DNA of 64,000 nt from Sciscionella sediminilitoris (GTDB lineage Bacteria > Actinomycetota > Actinomycetes > Mycobacteriales > Pseudonocardiaceae), in contig NZ_JALM01000009.1 in the NCBI RefSeq assembly GCF_000737195.2, positions 124,001-188,000 on the forward strand, written 5' to 3'. Below, one piece after another: positions 40,041-50,210 of the stretch (positions within the stretch are counted from its first letter, which is position 1; the number at the start of each line of letters is the position of its first letter). The translations under genes and the position numbers were made by a program. Under the pieces are notes generated by a model. It did no database searches. It saw nothing but the letters and a program-made list of their open reading frames with translations, and was not told the origin of the DNA.

Positions 40041-41035
40041 TGCGGATCATCGCCGTCGAGGAACACATCAGCACCGAAGCCGTGCTGCGCAAGGCACACA
40101 CGCTGGCGCTGCCGCCTGGCGAGGAGACCGAGGTCGAGCTGATGCGCACCGTCGAGCGCGCCGGGCCGCTGCGATCCCGGCTGCTCGATCTGGACGCGCG
40201 CCTGGCCGAGATGGACGCGCTCGGCCAGGATTTCGCAGTGCTGAGCCTGAATCCGCCCGGAGTGCAGCCGTATCAGCCCGCCGATGCGGTTGCCCTTGCC
40301 GGGGAGTTCAATGCGGAACTGGCCGCGATCGTGCGCGCGCATCCCGGCCGGTTCGCCGGGCTCGGCACCGTCGCCCCACAGGAACCGGAGGCGGCCGCGC
40401 GGGAGATCGCCCGGATCATGGGCCCGCTCGGGCTGAACGGAATCATGATCAACTCGCACACCCGGGGGCACTATCTGGACGAGCCGCGGTTCGCCCCGTT
40501 ACTCGCCGCCGCCGAGGCCGAACGGGCGCCGATCTATCTGCATCCACGGGTACCGGGAATGGCGGCCGGGTACACCGACTACGGATTGTCCGGGGCGATC
40601 TGGGGCTATCAGGCCGAAGCCGGGCTGCACGCCATGCGGCTGATCTTGAGCGGAACCCTTGACCGGTACCCGGAACTGACCATCGTGCTCGGTCATCTCG
40701 GCGAGGGCATCCCGTTCTGGTTGCGGCGCATCGACAATCGGCACGCCTTCGCGCGCCGGGTGGCCGGTGCCGCGACCCCGATGCCCCGGCTCGAACTCAC
40801 CCCGAGCGAGTACTTCCGGCGCAACTTCGTACTCACCACGAGCGGTATCGAGGATCCGGACGTGCTCGGGCTCGGCCTGCGCGCGGTCGGCGCGGACAAC
40901 ATCCTGTTCGCCATCGACACGCCCTACGAGGATCCGGAACGCGCCATCGCCTTCCTGCGCGAGGCCCCGCTCACCGCGGACCAGCGGGAGGACATCGCGC
41001 ACCGCACCGCGGAACGGGTGTTCGCGCTGCGGTGA
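40040..41035 (+). CDS. Amidohydrolase-2 family protein, probable aromatic-acid decarboxylase or hydrolase
   Basis: A 331-residue TIM-barrel protein: MRIIAVEEHIST at the N-terminus (E-E-H in place of the usual H-x-H/E-x-H), RLAEMDALGQDFAVLSLNPPGVQ, GLNGIMINSHTRGHYLD, metal/active-site His in YLHPRVPG, IVLGHLGEG and a late FAIDTPYED Asp. These are the marks of gamma-resorcylate and 2,3-dihydroxybenzoate decarboxylases and ACMSD-type enzymes. Non-oxidative decarboxylation of an aromatic acid is the best guess; hydrolysis is not excluded. Confidence 0.88.
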   Translation: MRIIAVEEHISTEAVLRKAHTLALPPGEETEVELMRTVERAGPLRSRLLDLDARLAEMDALGQDFAVLSLNPPGVQPYQPADAVALAGEFNAELAAIVRAHPGRFAGLGTVAPQEPEAAAREIARIMGPLGLNGIMINSHTRGHYLDEPRFAPLLAAAEAERAPIYLHPRVPGMAAGYTDYGLSGAIWGYQAEAGLHAMRLILSGTLDRYPELTIVLGHLGEGIPFWLRRIDNRHAFARRVAGAATPMPRLELTPSEYFRRNFVLTTSGIEDPDVLGLGLRAVGADNILFAIDTPYEDPERAIAFLREAPLTADQREDIAHRTAERVFALR

Positions 41036-41036
41036 C

Positions 41037-42383
41037 TCATCCGGCGTGCTCCAGCTCGAGCTTCGGTGCGGGTCTGCGGAATCCACGGGTCAGCACGGAC
41101 AGCCAGGCGATCCCGATGGCCACCCAGATCCCGCCGATGACGAAGGTGATACCGGAAAGCGAGGTCCACAGCCAGCCGGTCAGCGCCACACCGATCGCCG
41201 GAACCAGGCCATACCGCAGCCAGGCGAGCGCATCCTTGTTGCGGCCGTCGAGCAGGTAGTGCTTGATCACACTCAGATTGACGAAGGAGAACGCGGCGAG
41301 CGCACCGAAGCTGATCACCGCGGAGGCCAGGTCGAGGGTGATCCCCAGTGCCACACAGGAGACCAGCCCGACGAGCAGGATCGCGACCGCCGGGGTCTTG
41401 AAGCGGGCACTGAGCCTGCCGAACAACCGCGGCGGCAGTACCCCGTCGCGGCCCATGGCGTACAGGATCCGCGAAACGCTTGCCTGCGAGGCCATCGCCG
41501 AGGCGAACGCGCCCGCGACATAGGCGGCGGTGAAGAACGAGGTCAGCAGGCCGCCACCGATATGGCGCAGCACATCGAGCGAAGCGGAGTCCACATTGGA
41601 GAACCGTTGCCAGTGCGGGAAAGCGAGGCTGCCCGCATAGGAGATCAGGATGAACAGGGCGCCGCCGATCAGCGTGGTCGCCATGATCGCGCGCGGAATC
41701 AGGCGACGCGGCTCGCGGGTTTCCTCGGCCAGGGTGGAAATCGCGTCGAAACCGAGGAACGAAAGGCACAGAATCGCGGCCCCGCCGAGGATCCGGCTCA
41801 GCGAGGTGTCCCCGCCGAAGAACGGTTCCGTCAGCGAGGGAGTGCCGTCCCCGGCGATCACCCGGAACGCCTGAACCAGGAACACCACGACGAAAACCGC
41901 CTGCGCACCGATCAGCACCAGATTCATCCGGGTCACCATCCGGATGCCGATCACGTTCAGCCCGGTCACCAGCACGATGGCCGCGAGCAGGAAAACCCAG
42001 CCCGGAACGGCGGGAAACTGCGCGTTCAGATAAATGCCGACGACCAGATAATTGATCATCGGGAGGAACACGTAATCCAGCAACAGCGCCCAGCCGACCA
42101 GGAAACCCGCATGCCTGCCGAACGACTGCTGTGTGTAGGTGTACGCCGAGCCCGCGAACGGATGGACTCGTGCCATGCGGCCATAACTGCTCGCCGTGAA
42201 CAGCATCGCCACCAGTGTCACCACATAGGCGCCCGGCAGATGCCCGTCCGTGCTCTCGGTGACGACTCCGTAGGTGGTGAACACCGTCAGCGGCACCATG
42301 TAGGCGAGGCCGAAAACCACCAGCGCCGGCATACCGAGCACGCGCCGCATTCCCGTGGCGGTTCCGCTGGTCTGTTCGGCCAC
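41037..42383 (-). CDS. APC-family amino acid / amine permease
   Basis: A 448-residue transporter with about twelve membrane helices. N-terminal GMPALVVFGLAYMVPLTVF, the AYVVTLVAMLFTASSYGRMARVHPFAGSAYTYTQ segment and LLDYVFLPMINYLV are typical of APC superfamily permeases related to putrescine/amino acid importers. GTG 42383 has GGAGG about five bases upstream. It is convergent with the decarboxylase-like gene (one-base gap). Substrate not predictable. Confidence 0.9.
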   Translation of the reverse strand: MAEQTSGTATGMRRVLGMPALVVFGLAYMVPLTVFTTYGVVTESTDGHLPGAYVVTLVAMLFTASSYGRMARVHPFAGSAYTYTQQSFGRHAGFLVGWALLLDYVFLPMINYLVVGIYLNAQFPAVPGWVFLLAAIVLVTGLNVIGIRMVTRMNLVLIGAQAVFVVVFLVQAFRVIAGDGTPSLTEPFFGGDTSLSRILGGAAILCLSFLGFDAISTLAEETREPRRLIPRAIMATTLIGGALFILISYAGSLAFPHWQRFSNVDSASLDVLRHIGGGLLTSFFTAAYVAGAFASAMASQASVSRILYAMGRDGVLPPRLFGRLSARFKTPAVAILLVGLVSCVALGITLDLASAVISFGALAAFSFVNLSVIKHYLLDGRNKDALAWLRYGLVPAIGVALTGWLWTSLSGITFVIGGIWVAIGIAWLSVLTRGFRRPAPKLELEHAG

Positions 42384-42486
42384 GCCTACCTCCCGGCTCT
42401 GGGACAGCGGGCCACATTCTGGCACTGACTGAAAATTCGGTCAATGCTCTGATCGGGAGCAAGTATCCGGCCGGAGTGGCGGTGGC

Positions 42487-42987
42487 CTATCGCGGGTGTT
42501 CCGCCGTGCTGCCGCCGAGCGGCATCTCGGGCAGGCCCAGCTTGCGGTGGTCCCAGGAACGCATGCGCTCGGCGTCCACGCGCACGGCGACCCGCTTGTG
42601 CAACATGGTCTCCACCAGCGGCTTGACTTCCTCGCTGTACGGGCCGTGGTAGCGCTCCCAGATGTCCACCCCGACCGCCCAGAGCGCGTCGGCGTCCTCG
42701 ATGACCTCGGCATGGCCCTCGATGGAGACCCCGCGCAGCTTGTCGTAGGTGAGCCCGTCCTCGACGAGCACGGTGACCCGCGGATCGCGCCGGAGGTTGA
42801 CGGCTTTCTGTGCCTTCGCCTTGGTTTCGAACCAGAGGACGCCGTCGAGGAGGGCGAACCACATCGCGACGGCGTGCGGGTGCCCGCTCGGGCCGAGCGT
42901 GATCAGGGTGGCGGTCCGCTTGCTCGCCAGGAATGCCGCGATCTCCTCCTGGCTCATCTCGATCTGCGAACGCTGATTAGTTCCCAT
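42487..42987 (-). CDS. Pyridoxamine-5'-phosphate-oxidase-fold, FMN/F420-binding protein
   Basis: A 166-residue split-barrel protein: TATLITLGPSGHPHAVAMWFALLDGVLWFET, KAVNLRRDPRVTVLVEDG, GVSIEGHAEV. This is the PPOX class F420/FMN-dependent family common in actinomycetes. It overlaps the upstream TetR gene by eleven bases, so regulator and enzyme form one unit. Reaction unknown. Confidence 0.88.
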   Translation of the reverse strand: MGTNQRSQIEMSQEEIAAFLASKRTATLITLGPSGHPHAVAMWFALLDGVLWFETKAKAQKAVNLRRDPRVTVLVEDGLTYDKLRGVSIEGHAEVIEDADALWAVGVDIWERYHGPYSEEVKPLVETMLHKRVAVRVDAERMRSWDHRKLGLPEMPLGGSTAEHPR

Positions 42988-43621
42988 TTCTTGTCCTCCT
43001 CGGTTGGCGTTGTCCCGGCGGCCCCGCGAAGATTCCGGTGACGACCTCGGTGAGCTGTTCTACGACGTCCTCGGTGCTCCAGCCGTGTTCGCCGAGCAGC
43101 CGCCGGGTGTGCCCGATATCGCCGAGCACGTTCAGGGTCAGGCGCATCGCCTGGATGAGCCGGAAATGCAGGGTGCGTGTCTCGATGCCGGGATTTCCGC
43201 GCCCCAGCAGTTCGAGGAAGGCCGCATTGCGTTCGAGAAAGGATTCCGCGACCGGGGCCAATTCCCCGTCCCCCGCGGCGAGCAGTCTGCCGACAAGGCG
43301 AATCCAGAATTCCCCTCCGGAGCCGAGCACCGTCACCAGGGGCCGCACATAGGCCTCGGCGAGAACCTCCACGGTGACCTCGGCGCCGGACAGTTCACGC
43401 AGCAGGGCTTCGCGTTCCCTGGCGACCTGGTCGATCCGGGCGCGCAGCACCGCGTCGAGCAGTGCCTGTTTCGATCCGAAGTGGTAGTGCACCGCGGCCA
43501 CATTGGTGCCCGCCGCCTGCATGATCGCGCGCAGTGAGACCGCGCCGACACCGTGCTCGGCGAACAGGCGCTCGGCGGCCCCGATCAGCCGCCCCTCGGT
43601 GCTGTCCACGGTGACCACCAC
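42977..43621 (-). CDS. TetR-family regulator
   Basis: A 214-residue regulator: helix-turn-helix GRLIGAAERLFAEHGVGAVSLRAIMQAAGTNVAAVHYHFGSKQALLDAV, followed by a helical C-terminal domain (TetR_C-like, RLVGRLLAAGDGELAPVAESFLE). It precedes and overlaps the PPOX-fold gene and diverges from fur; the AT-rich 80-base gap between them carries inverted repeats that could serve either regulator. Confidence 0.92.
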   Translation of the reverse strand: MVVTVDSTEGRLIGAAERLFAEHGVGAVSLRAIMQAAGTNVAAVHYHFGSKQALLDAVLRARIDQVAREREALLRELSGAEVTVEVLAEAYVRPLVTVLGSGGEFWIRLVGRLLAAGDGELAPVAESFLERNAAFLELLGRGNPGIETRTLHFRLIQAMRLTLNVLGDIGHTRRLLGEHGWSTEDVVEQLTEVVTGIFAGPPGQRQPRRTRNGN

Positions 43622-43658
43622 CGGAGGCTATCAACCGATTGAATCAGATGATAGAAAT

Positions 43659-43685
43659 ACTCAATCTTGATTGATTCCAATGAGT
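43659..43685. promoter_or_regulatory. AT-rich dyads in the TetR-fur intergenic region
   Basis: TCAATC and GATTGA (43661-43674, TT centre) form a perfect dyad, enclosed by ACTCA (43659-43663) and TGAGT (43681-43685). The region is strikingly AT-rich for this genome and lies just upstream of fur GTG 43703, as expected for an autoregulatory Fur box or a TetR operator. Confidence 0.5.
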
Positions 43686-43702
43686 GCGGCATACTCCGGA
43701 GC

Positions 43703-44137
43703 GTGTCGACGACTGTGGACCACGAACACGCACTGCGCGGGGCCGCGCTACGGGTGACGCGCCCTCGGCTCGCGGTGTTGTCCGCGGTGCACACGCATCC
43801 GCACGCCGACACGGAGTCGATCATCAACCTCGTGCGCGCGGAGCTCGGCGGGGTTTCCCATCAGGCGGTCTACGACGTGCTGCGCGCCCTGACCGCCGCG
43901 GGACTCGTGCGGCGCATCGATCCACCGGGTTCGGTGGCCCGATACGAAGCACGGGTCGGCGACAACCATCATCACGTGGTGTGCCGCTCGTGTGGTGCAA
44001 TCGCCGATGTCGACTGCGCGATCGGTGCGGCACCCTGTTTGACCGCTTCCGAGGACCACGGTTTCGTGATCGACGAGGCCGAGGTCGTCTACCGGGGCCT
44101 GTGCCCCGAATGCAGTTCCGCTACCACCCGTTCCTGA
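43703..44137 (+). CDS. furA: Fur-family regulator, FurA type
   Basis: A 144-residue Fur protein: winged helix (LRVTRPRLAVLSAVHTHPHADTESIINLV, GVSHQAVYDVLRALTAAGLVRRI), the His-rich metal site (DNHHHVVCRSCGAI) with CxxC, and a second CPEC near the C-terminus. Actinobacterial FurA represses itself and the downstream catalase-peroxidase in a peroxide- and iron-dependent way; the 33-base gap to katG supports that here. GTG 43703 has CGGAG upstream. Confidence 0.93.
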   Translation: MSTTVDHEHALRGAALRVTRPRLAVLSAVHTHPHADTESIINLVRAELGGVSHQAVYDVLRALTAAGLVRRIDPPGSVARYEARVGDNHHHVVCRSCGAIADVDCAIGAAPCLTASEDHGFVIDEAEVVYRGLCPECSSATTRS

Positions 44138-44155
44138 CCACTCTGTACGTCCTGA

Positions 44156-46363
<2,208 letters not shown>

Positions 46364-46377
46364 TTCTTCCAGCGCGG

Positions 46378-46412
46378 AAACCGGCCCGGCAGCACTGCTG
46401 CCGGGCCGGTTT
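46378..46412 (+). terminator. Intrinsic terminator after katG
   Basis: A perfect inverted repeat with 15-base arms (AAACCGGCCCGGCAG and its complement) plus one inner C-G pair closes a three-base ACT loop, 15 bases after the katG stop. A short T-run follows (TTTC). The stem is nearly all G-C. Confidence 0.9.
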
Positions 46413-46503
46413 CTCGTATCCCCACATTCGGTGACTGGTGTGCCGCCGCGCAGGTGCGTAACGTTGAAGATCTCGCGCCAGCATCACGCATTCCGGGGTT
46501 GCC

Positions 46504-46758
46504 ATGAGCCGATTCGGTCTTCGATTCCGCGAAACCCGCCAGGTTCCCGTGCCTTCGCTGCTCGGGCTCACCGGCAGCGAGGCCAGATCCCGCGCGAGCA
46601 AGGAAGGCCTGCGGCTGATCGAATTCGGCGAGGGCGCCCGGGTGGTCAGCCAGGACCCGATGGCCGAGATCTGGGCACCGCCCGGCGCCGCGGTCACGGT
46701 GTGGCTGGACGGGCTGGATGTGGATGCCCCGCCCATTCCCGAACCACGGTCGCGCTGA
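46504..46758 (+). CDS. Small orphan PASTA-domain protein
   Basis: An 84-residue protein consisting almost wholly of one PASTA-like unit: VPSLLGLTGSEARSRASKEGLRL, VVSQDPMAEIWAPPGAAVTVWL. It has no kinase, penicillin-binding or membrane domain and no signal peptide. PASTA domains normally sense muropeptides outside the cell; a free cytoplasmic unit is unusual and its role is unknown. ATG 46504 lacks a strong ribosome site (GGGGTTGCC upstream). Confidence 0.7.
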   Translation: MSRFGLRFRETRQVPVPSLLGLTGSEARSRASKEGLRLIEFGEGARVVSQDPMAEIWAPPGAAVTVWLDGLDVDAPPIPEPRSR

Positions 46759-46765
46759 GCGGGGT

Positions 46766-48316
46766 TCAGCGGCGGCGCCTGCTGGTGCCGAACACGCTGC
46801 GGGTGATCTCCCGGCCGAGGCTGCTCGCGGTCGAGCGCAGGAAGGACCGCACCGCGGGGTTCGCCATGGCCTGGGCGACGAGTCCCGGTTCTTCCTTCTC
46901 GGCTTTCCCGTCCGGTTTTTCGCCGTCCCCGGAAGGCTTTTCCGGTCCGGCGGAGGAATCCGGTGCCGCGGGCGTTTCCTCGTCCTGCAGTTTCTCGTAG
47001 GCGGATTCGCTGTCGACGGTCTCGGCGTATTTCGCGGACAGTGGGCTGGCGTTGGCGGCCTCGGTGACGGCGGCGGCCCCGATGCTGCCCATCAGGGAGC
47101 GTGGGGCGCGCAGTTTGGTCCAGGCTACCGGGGTGGGCGCACCGGTTTCGGAGAGCACGGTGACGATGGCTTCTCCGGTGCCGAGTGAGGTCAGCGCCCG
47201 TTCGATGTCGTAGACCTCGGAGACGGGGTAGGTTTTCGCGGTCTGGCGCAAGGCTTTCTGGTCGTCCGGGGTGAACGCGCGGATGACGTGCTGGACGCGG
47301 GCGCCGAGCTGAGAGAGCACGGTGTTGGGGATGTCGGTGGGCAGCTGGGTGCAGAACAGGACCCCCACTCCCTTGGAGCGGATGAGTTTCACGGTCTGCT
47401 CGACCTGTTCGAGGAAGGCCTTGGAGGCGTCGGCGAAGATCAGGTGTGCCTCGTCGAGGATGAACACCAGCTCGGGTTTCTCGGCGTCGCCGACCTCGGG
47501 CAGTTCGTGGAACAGTTCGGCGAGCAGCCACATCAGGAAGGTGGAGAACAGCGCGGGTTTCCCGGCGAGCTCGTCGAGTTCGAGCAGCGAGATGACCCCT
47601 TGTTCGCCCTCGCGCCGGATGAGGTCGGCGATCTCGATCTCCGGTTCCCCGAAGAAGGTGTCCGCTCCCTGAGCCTCCAGGTTGACCAGGGCGCGCAGGA
47701 TGACGCCCGCGGTCGAGGTGGACACCCCGCCGATGCCCTTGAGGTCGGCCTTGCCCTCATCGGAGAGCAGGTGCTGGATCACCGCGCGCAGGTCCTTGGT
47801 GTCCAGTAGTTCGAGTCCTTTCGAGTCGGCCCAGTGGAAGATCAGGCCGAGGGTGGACTCCTGGGTGTCGTTGAGCCCGAGCACCTTGGACAGCAGCACC
47901 GGGCCGAAGCTGGTGATGGTGGCGCGCACCGGAACGGCCTTGCCGCCCGCGCCGAGCGAGAGGAACTGCACCGGGAACCCGGCCGCGGACCAGTCATCGC
48001 CGACCTGGCGGGCCCGCTCCTCGATCTTCTCGCCCGGTTCCCCGGGTTTCGCGAGCCCGGAAAGGTCACCCTTGACGTCCGCCATCACCACCGGAACCCC
48101 GGCCCCGGAGAGCTGTTCGGCGAGCAGCTGCAGCGTCTTCGTCTTGCCGCTTCCGGTGGCTCCGGCGACGAGCCCGTGCCGGTTCAGCATCGCGAGCGGA
48201 ACCCGGACCTGTTGCCCGGTCGCGACCTCCCCGTCGATCTGCACGGCCCCGAGTTCGAGGGCGGCACCCTCGAAACGGTACCCGTCCGCGATGGCCTTGG
48301 CGGCGTCCTCGCTCAT
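46766..48316 (-). CDS. HerA/DUF853-type ATPase
   Basis: A 516-residue P-loop ATPase: Walker A GATGSGKTKTLQLL, LIFHWADSKGLELLDTKDLR, Walker B LVFILDEAHLIFADASKAFLEQVEQTVKLIRSKGVGV, and an arginine-rich C-terminal end (GTSRRRR). Matches the DUF853/HerA-like helicase family whose members are putative DNA translocases; the exact role is unknown. GAGGAG six bases upstream supports ATG 48316; ATG 48319, three bases from it, is an alternative. Convergent with the PASTA gene. Confidence 0.92.
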   Translation of the reverse strand: MSEDAAKAIADGYRFEGAALELGAVQIDGEVATGQQVRVPLAMLNRHGLVAGATGSGKTKTLQLLAEQLSGAGVPVVMADVKGDLSGLAKPGEPGEKIEERARQVGDDWSAAGFPVQFLSLGAGGKAVPVRATITSFGPVLLSKVLGLNDTQESTLGLIFHWADSKGLELLDTKDLRAVIQHLLSDEGKADLKGIGGVSTSTAGVILRALVNLEAQGADTFFGEPEIEIADLIRREGEQGVISLLELDELAGKPALFSTFLMWLLAELFHELPEVGDAEKPELVFILDEAHLIFADASKAFLEQVEQTVKLIRSKGVGVLFCTQLPTDIPNTVLSQLGARVQHVIRAFTPDDQKALRQTAKTYPVSEVYDIERALTSLGTGEAIVTVLSETGAPTPVAWTKLRAPRSLMGSIGAAAVTEAANASPLSAKYAETVDSESAYEKLQDEETPAAPDSSAGPEKPSGDGEKPDGKAEKEEPGLVAQAMANPAVRSFLRSTASSLGREITRSVFGTSRRRR

Positions 48317-48398
48317 CATGCACTCCTCGTGTGGCTGCACCGGACAGACCGTGACAACCTACATTGAGGCGCTGAACAGGGCAAACGCGGCGAAGGGA

Positions 48399-49055
48399 TC
48401 AGCTGAGGATCAGCGGCAACCGGGTGCCGAACGCACCGAGCCCGTCCCGCTCCGCCGCGCTGGGTTCCCGCCTTCCGGTGCCGATGAGCAGCGCGTCCGT
48501 GTCCGAGAACGCGGCGGGGAACGCGGCCCCGGCGAGCTGCTCCAGCATGGCCCGGGACCGGGCGAGACCGTCCGCGGGCGGTGCCGTGCCCTCCGGCAGG
48601 TGCGCGATCAGGTCGAGGTGGTGCAGCGTCGACTCGAGCACGTAGGCGGTGAGGTAGTCGCCCGCGGTGAGCACCTGGCCCTTGGTGGCGACCCGCAGGT
48701 CCGGATCGGCGAGTCCGGCCGCGCGGCCCGCGGCGGAACCGACATCGTCGAGGTGGAACTTCAGCAGCCCGGGCTGTTCGTAGGCCGCGGCGAGCCGGAC
48801 GATCAGCGCGTCGAGCGGATCCTGCCCGCTCGGCGGGGTCTCGGCGAGCTCCCAGTAGCTCAGCGCGTCCCTCGTCGGTTCCGTCTCGGCGGGCGTGGCC
48901 AGGGTGATCAGCACATCCTGGGCGTCGATGACCAGGTGACACACCAGATCGCGGACGAGCCAGCCGGTGCAGCCCGAGGGCCGGGTGAAGTCCGCGTCGC
49001 GGAGTTCGGCGACCGCGGCGCACAGCGCCGACCAGGAGCGGGCGAAGGGTTCCAC
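48399..49055 (-). CDS. DinB/mycothiol-dependent maleylpyruvate isomerase-fold protein
   Basis: A 218-residue helical protein: SALCAAVAELRDADFTRPSGCTGWLVRDLVCHLVIDAQDVL with the metal His of the family, followed by ESTLHHLDLIAHLP providing further His ligands. Resembles the actinobacterial MDMPI N-terminal domain proteins that use mycothiol or other thiols. Substrate unknown. Stands alone between the HerA-like and Lrp genes. Confidence 0.85.
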   Translation of the reverse strand: MEPFARSWSALCAAVAELRDADFTRPSGCTGWLVRDLVCHLVIDAQDVLITLATPAETEPTRDALSYWELAETPPSGQDPLDALIVRLAAAYEQPGLLKFHLDDVGSAAGRAAGLADPDLRVATKGQVLTAGDYLTAYVLESTLHHLDLIAHLPEGTAPPADGLARSRAMLEQLAGAAFPAAFSDTDALLIGTGRREPSAAERDGLGAFGTRLPLILS

Positions 49056-49098
49056 GGCGGCAAACTAGCAGCGGGCGAGTGCGGCGGCGAGAGAGTTT

Positions 49099-50119
49099 CT
49101 AGAGCTCCAGCGCGACGGTGCCCGCGCGGCGTCCGAACTCGTCGAGCAGCTGGCCCATCCGCTTCCGGTGGCCGCAGCGCGATCGAACGGTCCAGGATCC
49201 GCAGCCCGGGAACCCGGCCGGTCAGCTCGGATTCGAACCGCTGCAGTTCGGCCGGGGTGCGCAGCCACAGCGCGCACAGCATGGTGGCCTGCCCTCCGGT
49301 GATGCCGGCGACCAGCCTGCTGTGCCGCATCCCGGCGACCAGTCGCGCGGTCTCCCCGGCCCGGTCCGGGGGCGCGCTGACCCAGACGACCGCGGAGACC
49401 GGCCAGCCGGACCATTCCTTGGACAGCTCGCAGCGCAGGGTCAGCTTTCCCTGGCCGAGCAGGGTTTCCATGGTGCGGCGCACGGTGTTCACACTGGTGC
49501 CGAGCACCCCGGCCAGTTCGGTGTAGCTGCGCCGCCCGTCCTTGCTCAGCTCGCGGATCAGCACCCGTTCCGCCTCGGTGTACGGGCGGCTTTCCACCGG
49601 GGTCACCGCGCGCGGTTCGAGCAGGGCCTGTTGCTGAGCGGTGGTGAGCGAGGACAACCGCCAGCGGCTGCCGTCCTGGTGCAGCGTGGACACCACCTGG
49701 CTCTGGGTGCGCGCGAGCTCGAGCGGCCCCAGCTCCTCGAGGAACCGGGAGAGCCCGTCGGTGCTCCCGGTCAGCACGGTGAGCAGCAGATCCCGGCTGC
49801 CGCTCGTGTACTCCACGGTCAGGACGCGCGGATCCCCGGCGAGCACATCCGCGACCTCGCCGATCCGGCCGGGTGTGCAGCGCACTTCGACGAAGCTGAA
49901 ACAGAGCCGTTCGAGATCGCGCTTGCCCGGATAGGCGGTCACCCAGGCCTGACCGGAGTCGCGCAGCCGGGCCCACCGGCGGCCGACGGTACCGGGATCG
50001 AGCCCGATGGTCCGCGCGATCCGGTTCCAGGTGGCGCGCGGATTCACCTGGAGTGCGTGCAGGATCGCCAGGTCCGCCTCGTCATAGGCGGAAACTTCTG
50101 GCAAACCGGGCTCGCTCAT
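49099..50119 (-). CDS. Two-module Lrp/AsnC-family regulator with an apparent frameshift near the 3' end
   Basis: Two full Lrp units in one chain: helix-turn-helix (DLAILHALQVNPRATWNRIARTIGLDPGTVGRRWARL) and RAM domain, then a second pair (EAERVLIRELSKDGRRSYTELAGVLGTSVNTVRRTMETLLGQGKL). In the written frame the C-terminus runs on into nonsense to 48908. Dropping one base near 49168-49175 instead gives LRHRKRMGQLLDEFGRR-AGTVALEL and a TAG at 49099-49101, a natural end for this family (about 339 residues). Probably a sequencing error or a recent mutation. It diverges from the M20 amidohydrolase and likely regulates it. Confidence 0.8.
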
Positions 50120-50210
50120 GGAAATTCCTCGCCCCCTCCGCCATTCCGGACCGGCCGGTCCCGCATCATCGAATCACCATCGAGGATGTGACCGAGGAAA
50201 GGGTGCGTGG

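Noticed and set aside
48908-49098. C-terminal extension of the Lrp regulator into the DinB-like gene
   Set aside because: Sequence after the proposed frameshift is Pro/Ser/Arg nonsense; the alternative frame gives the family's natural end at 49099.
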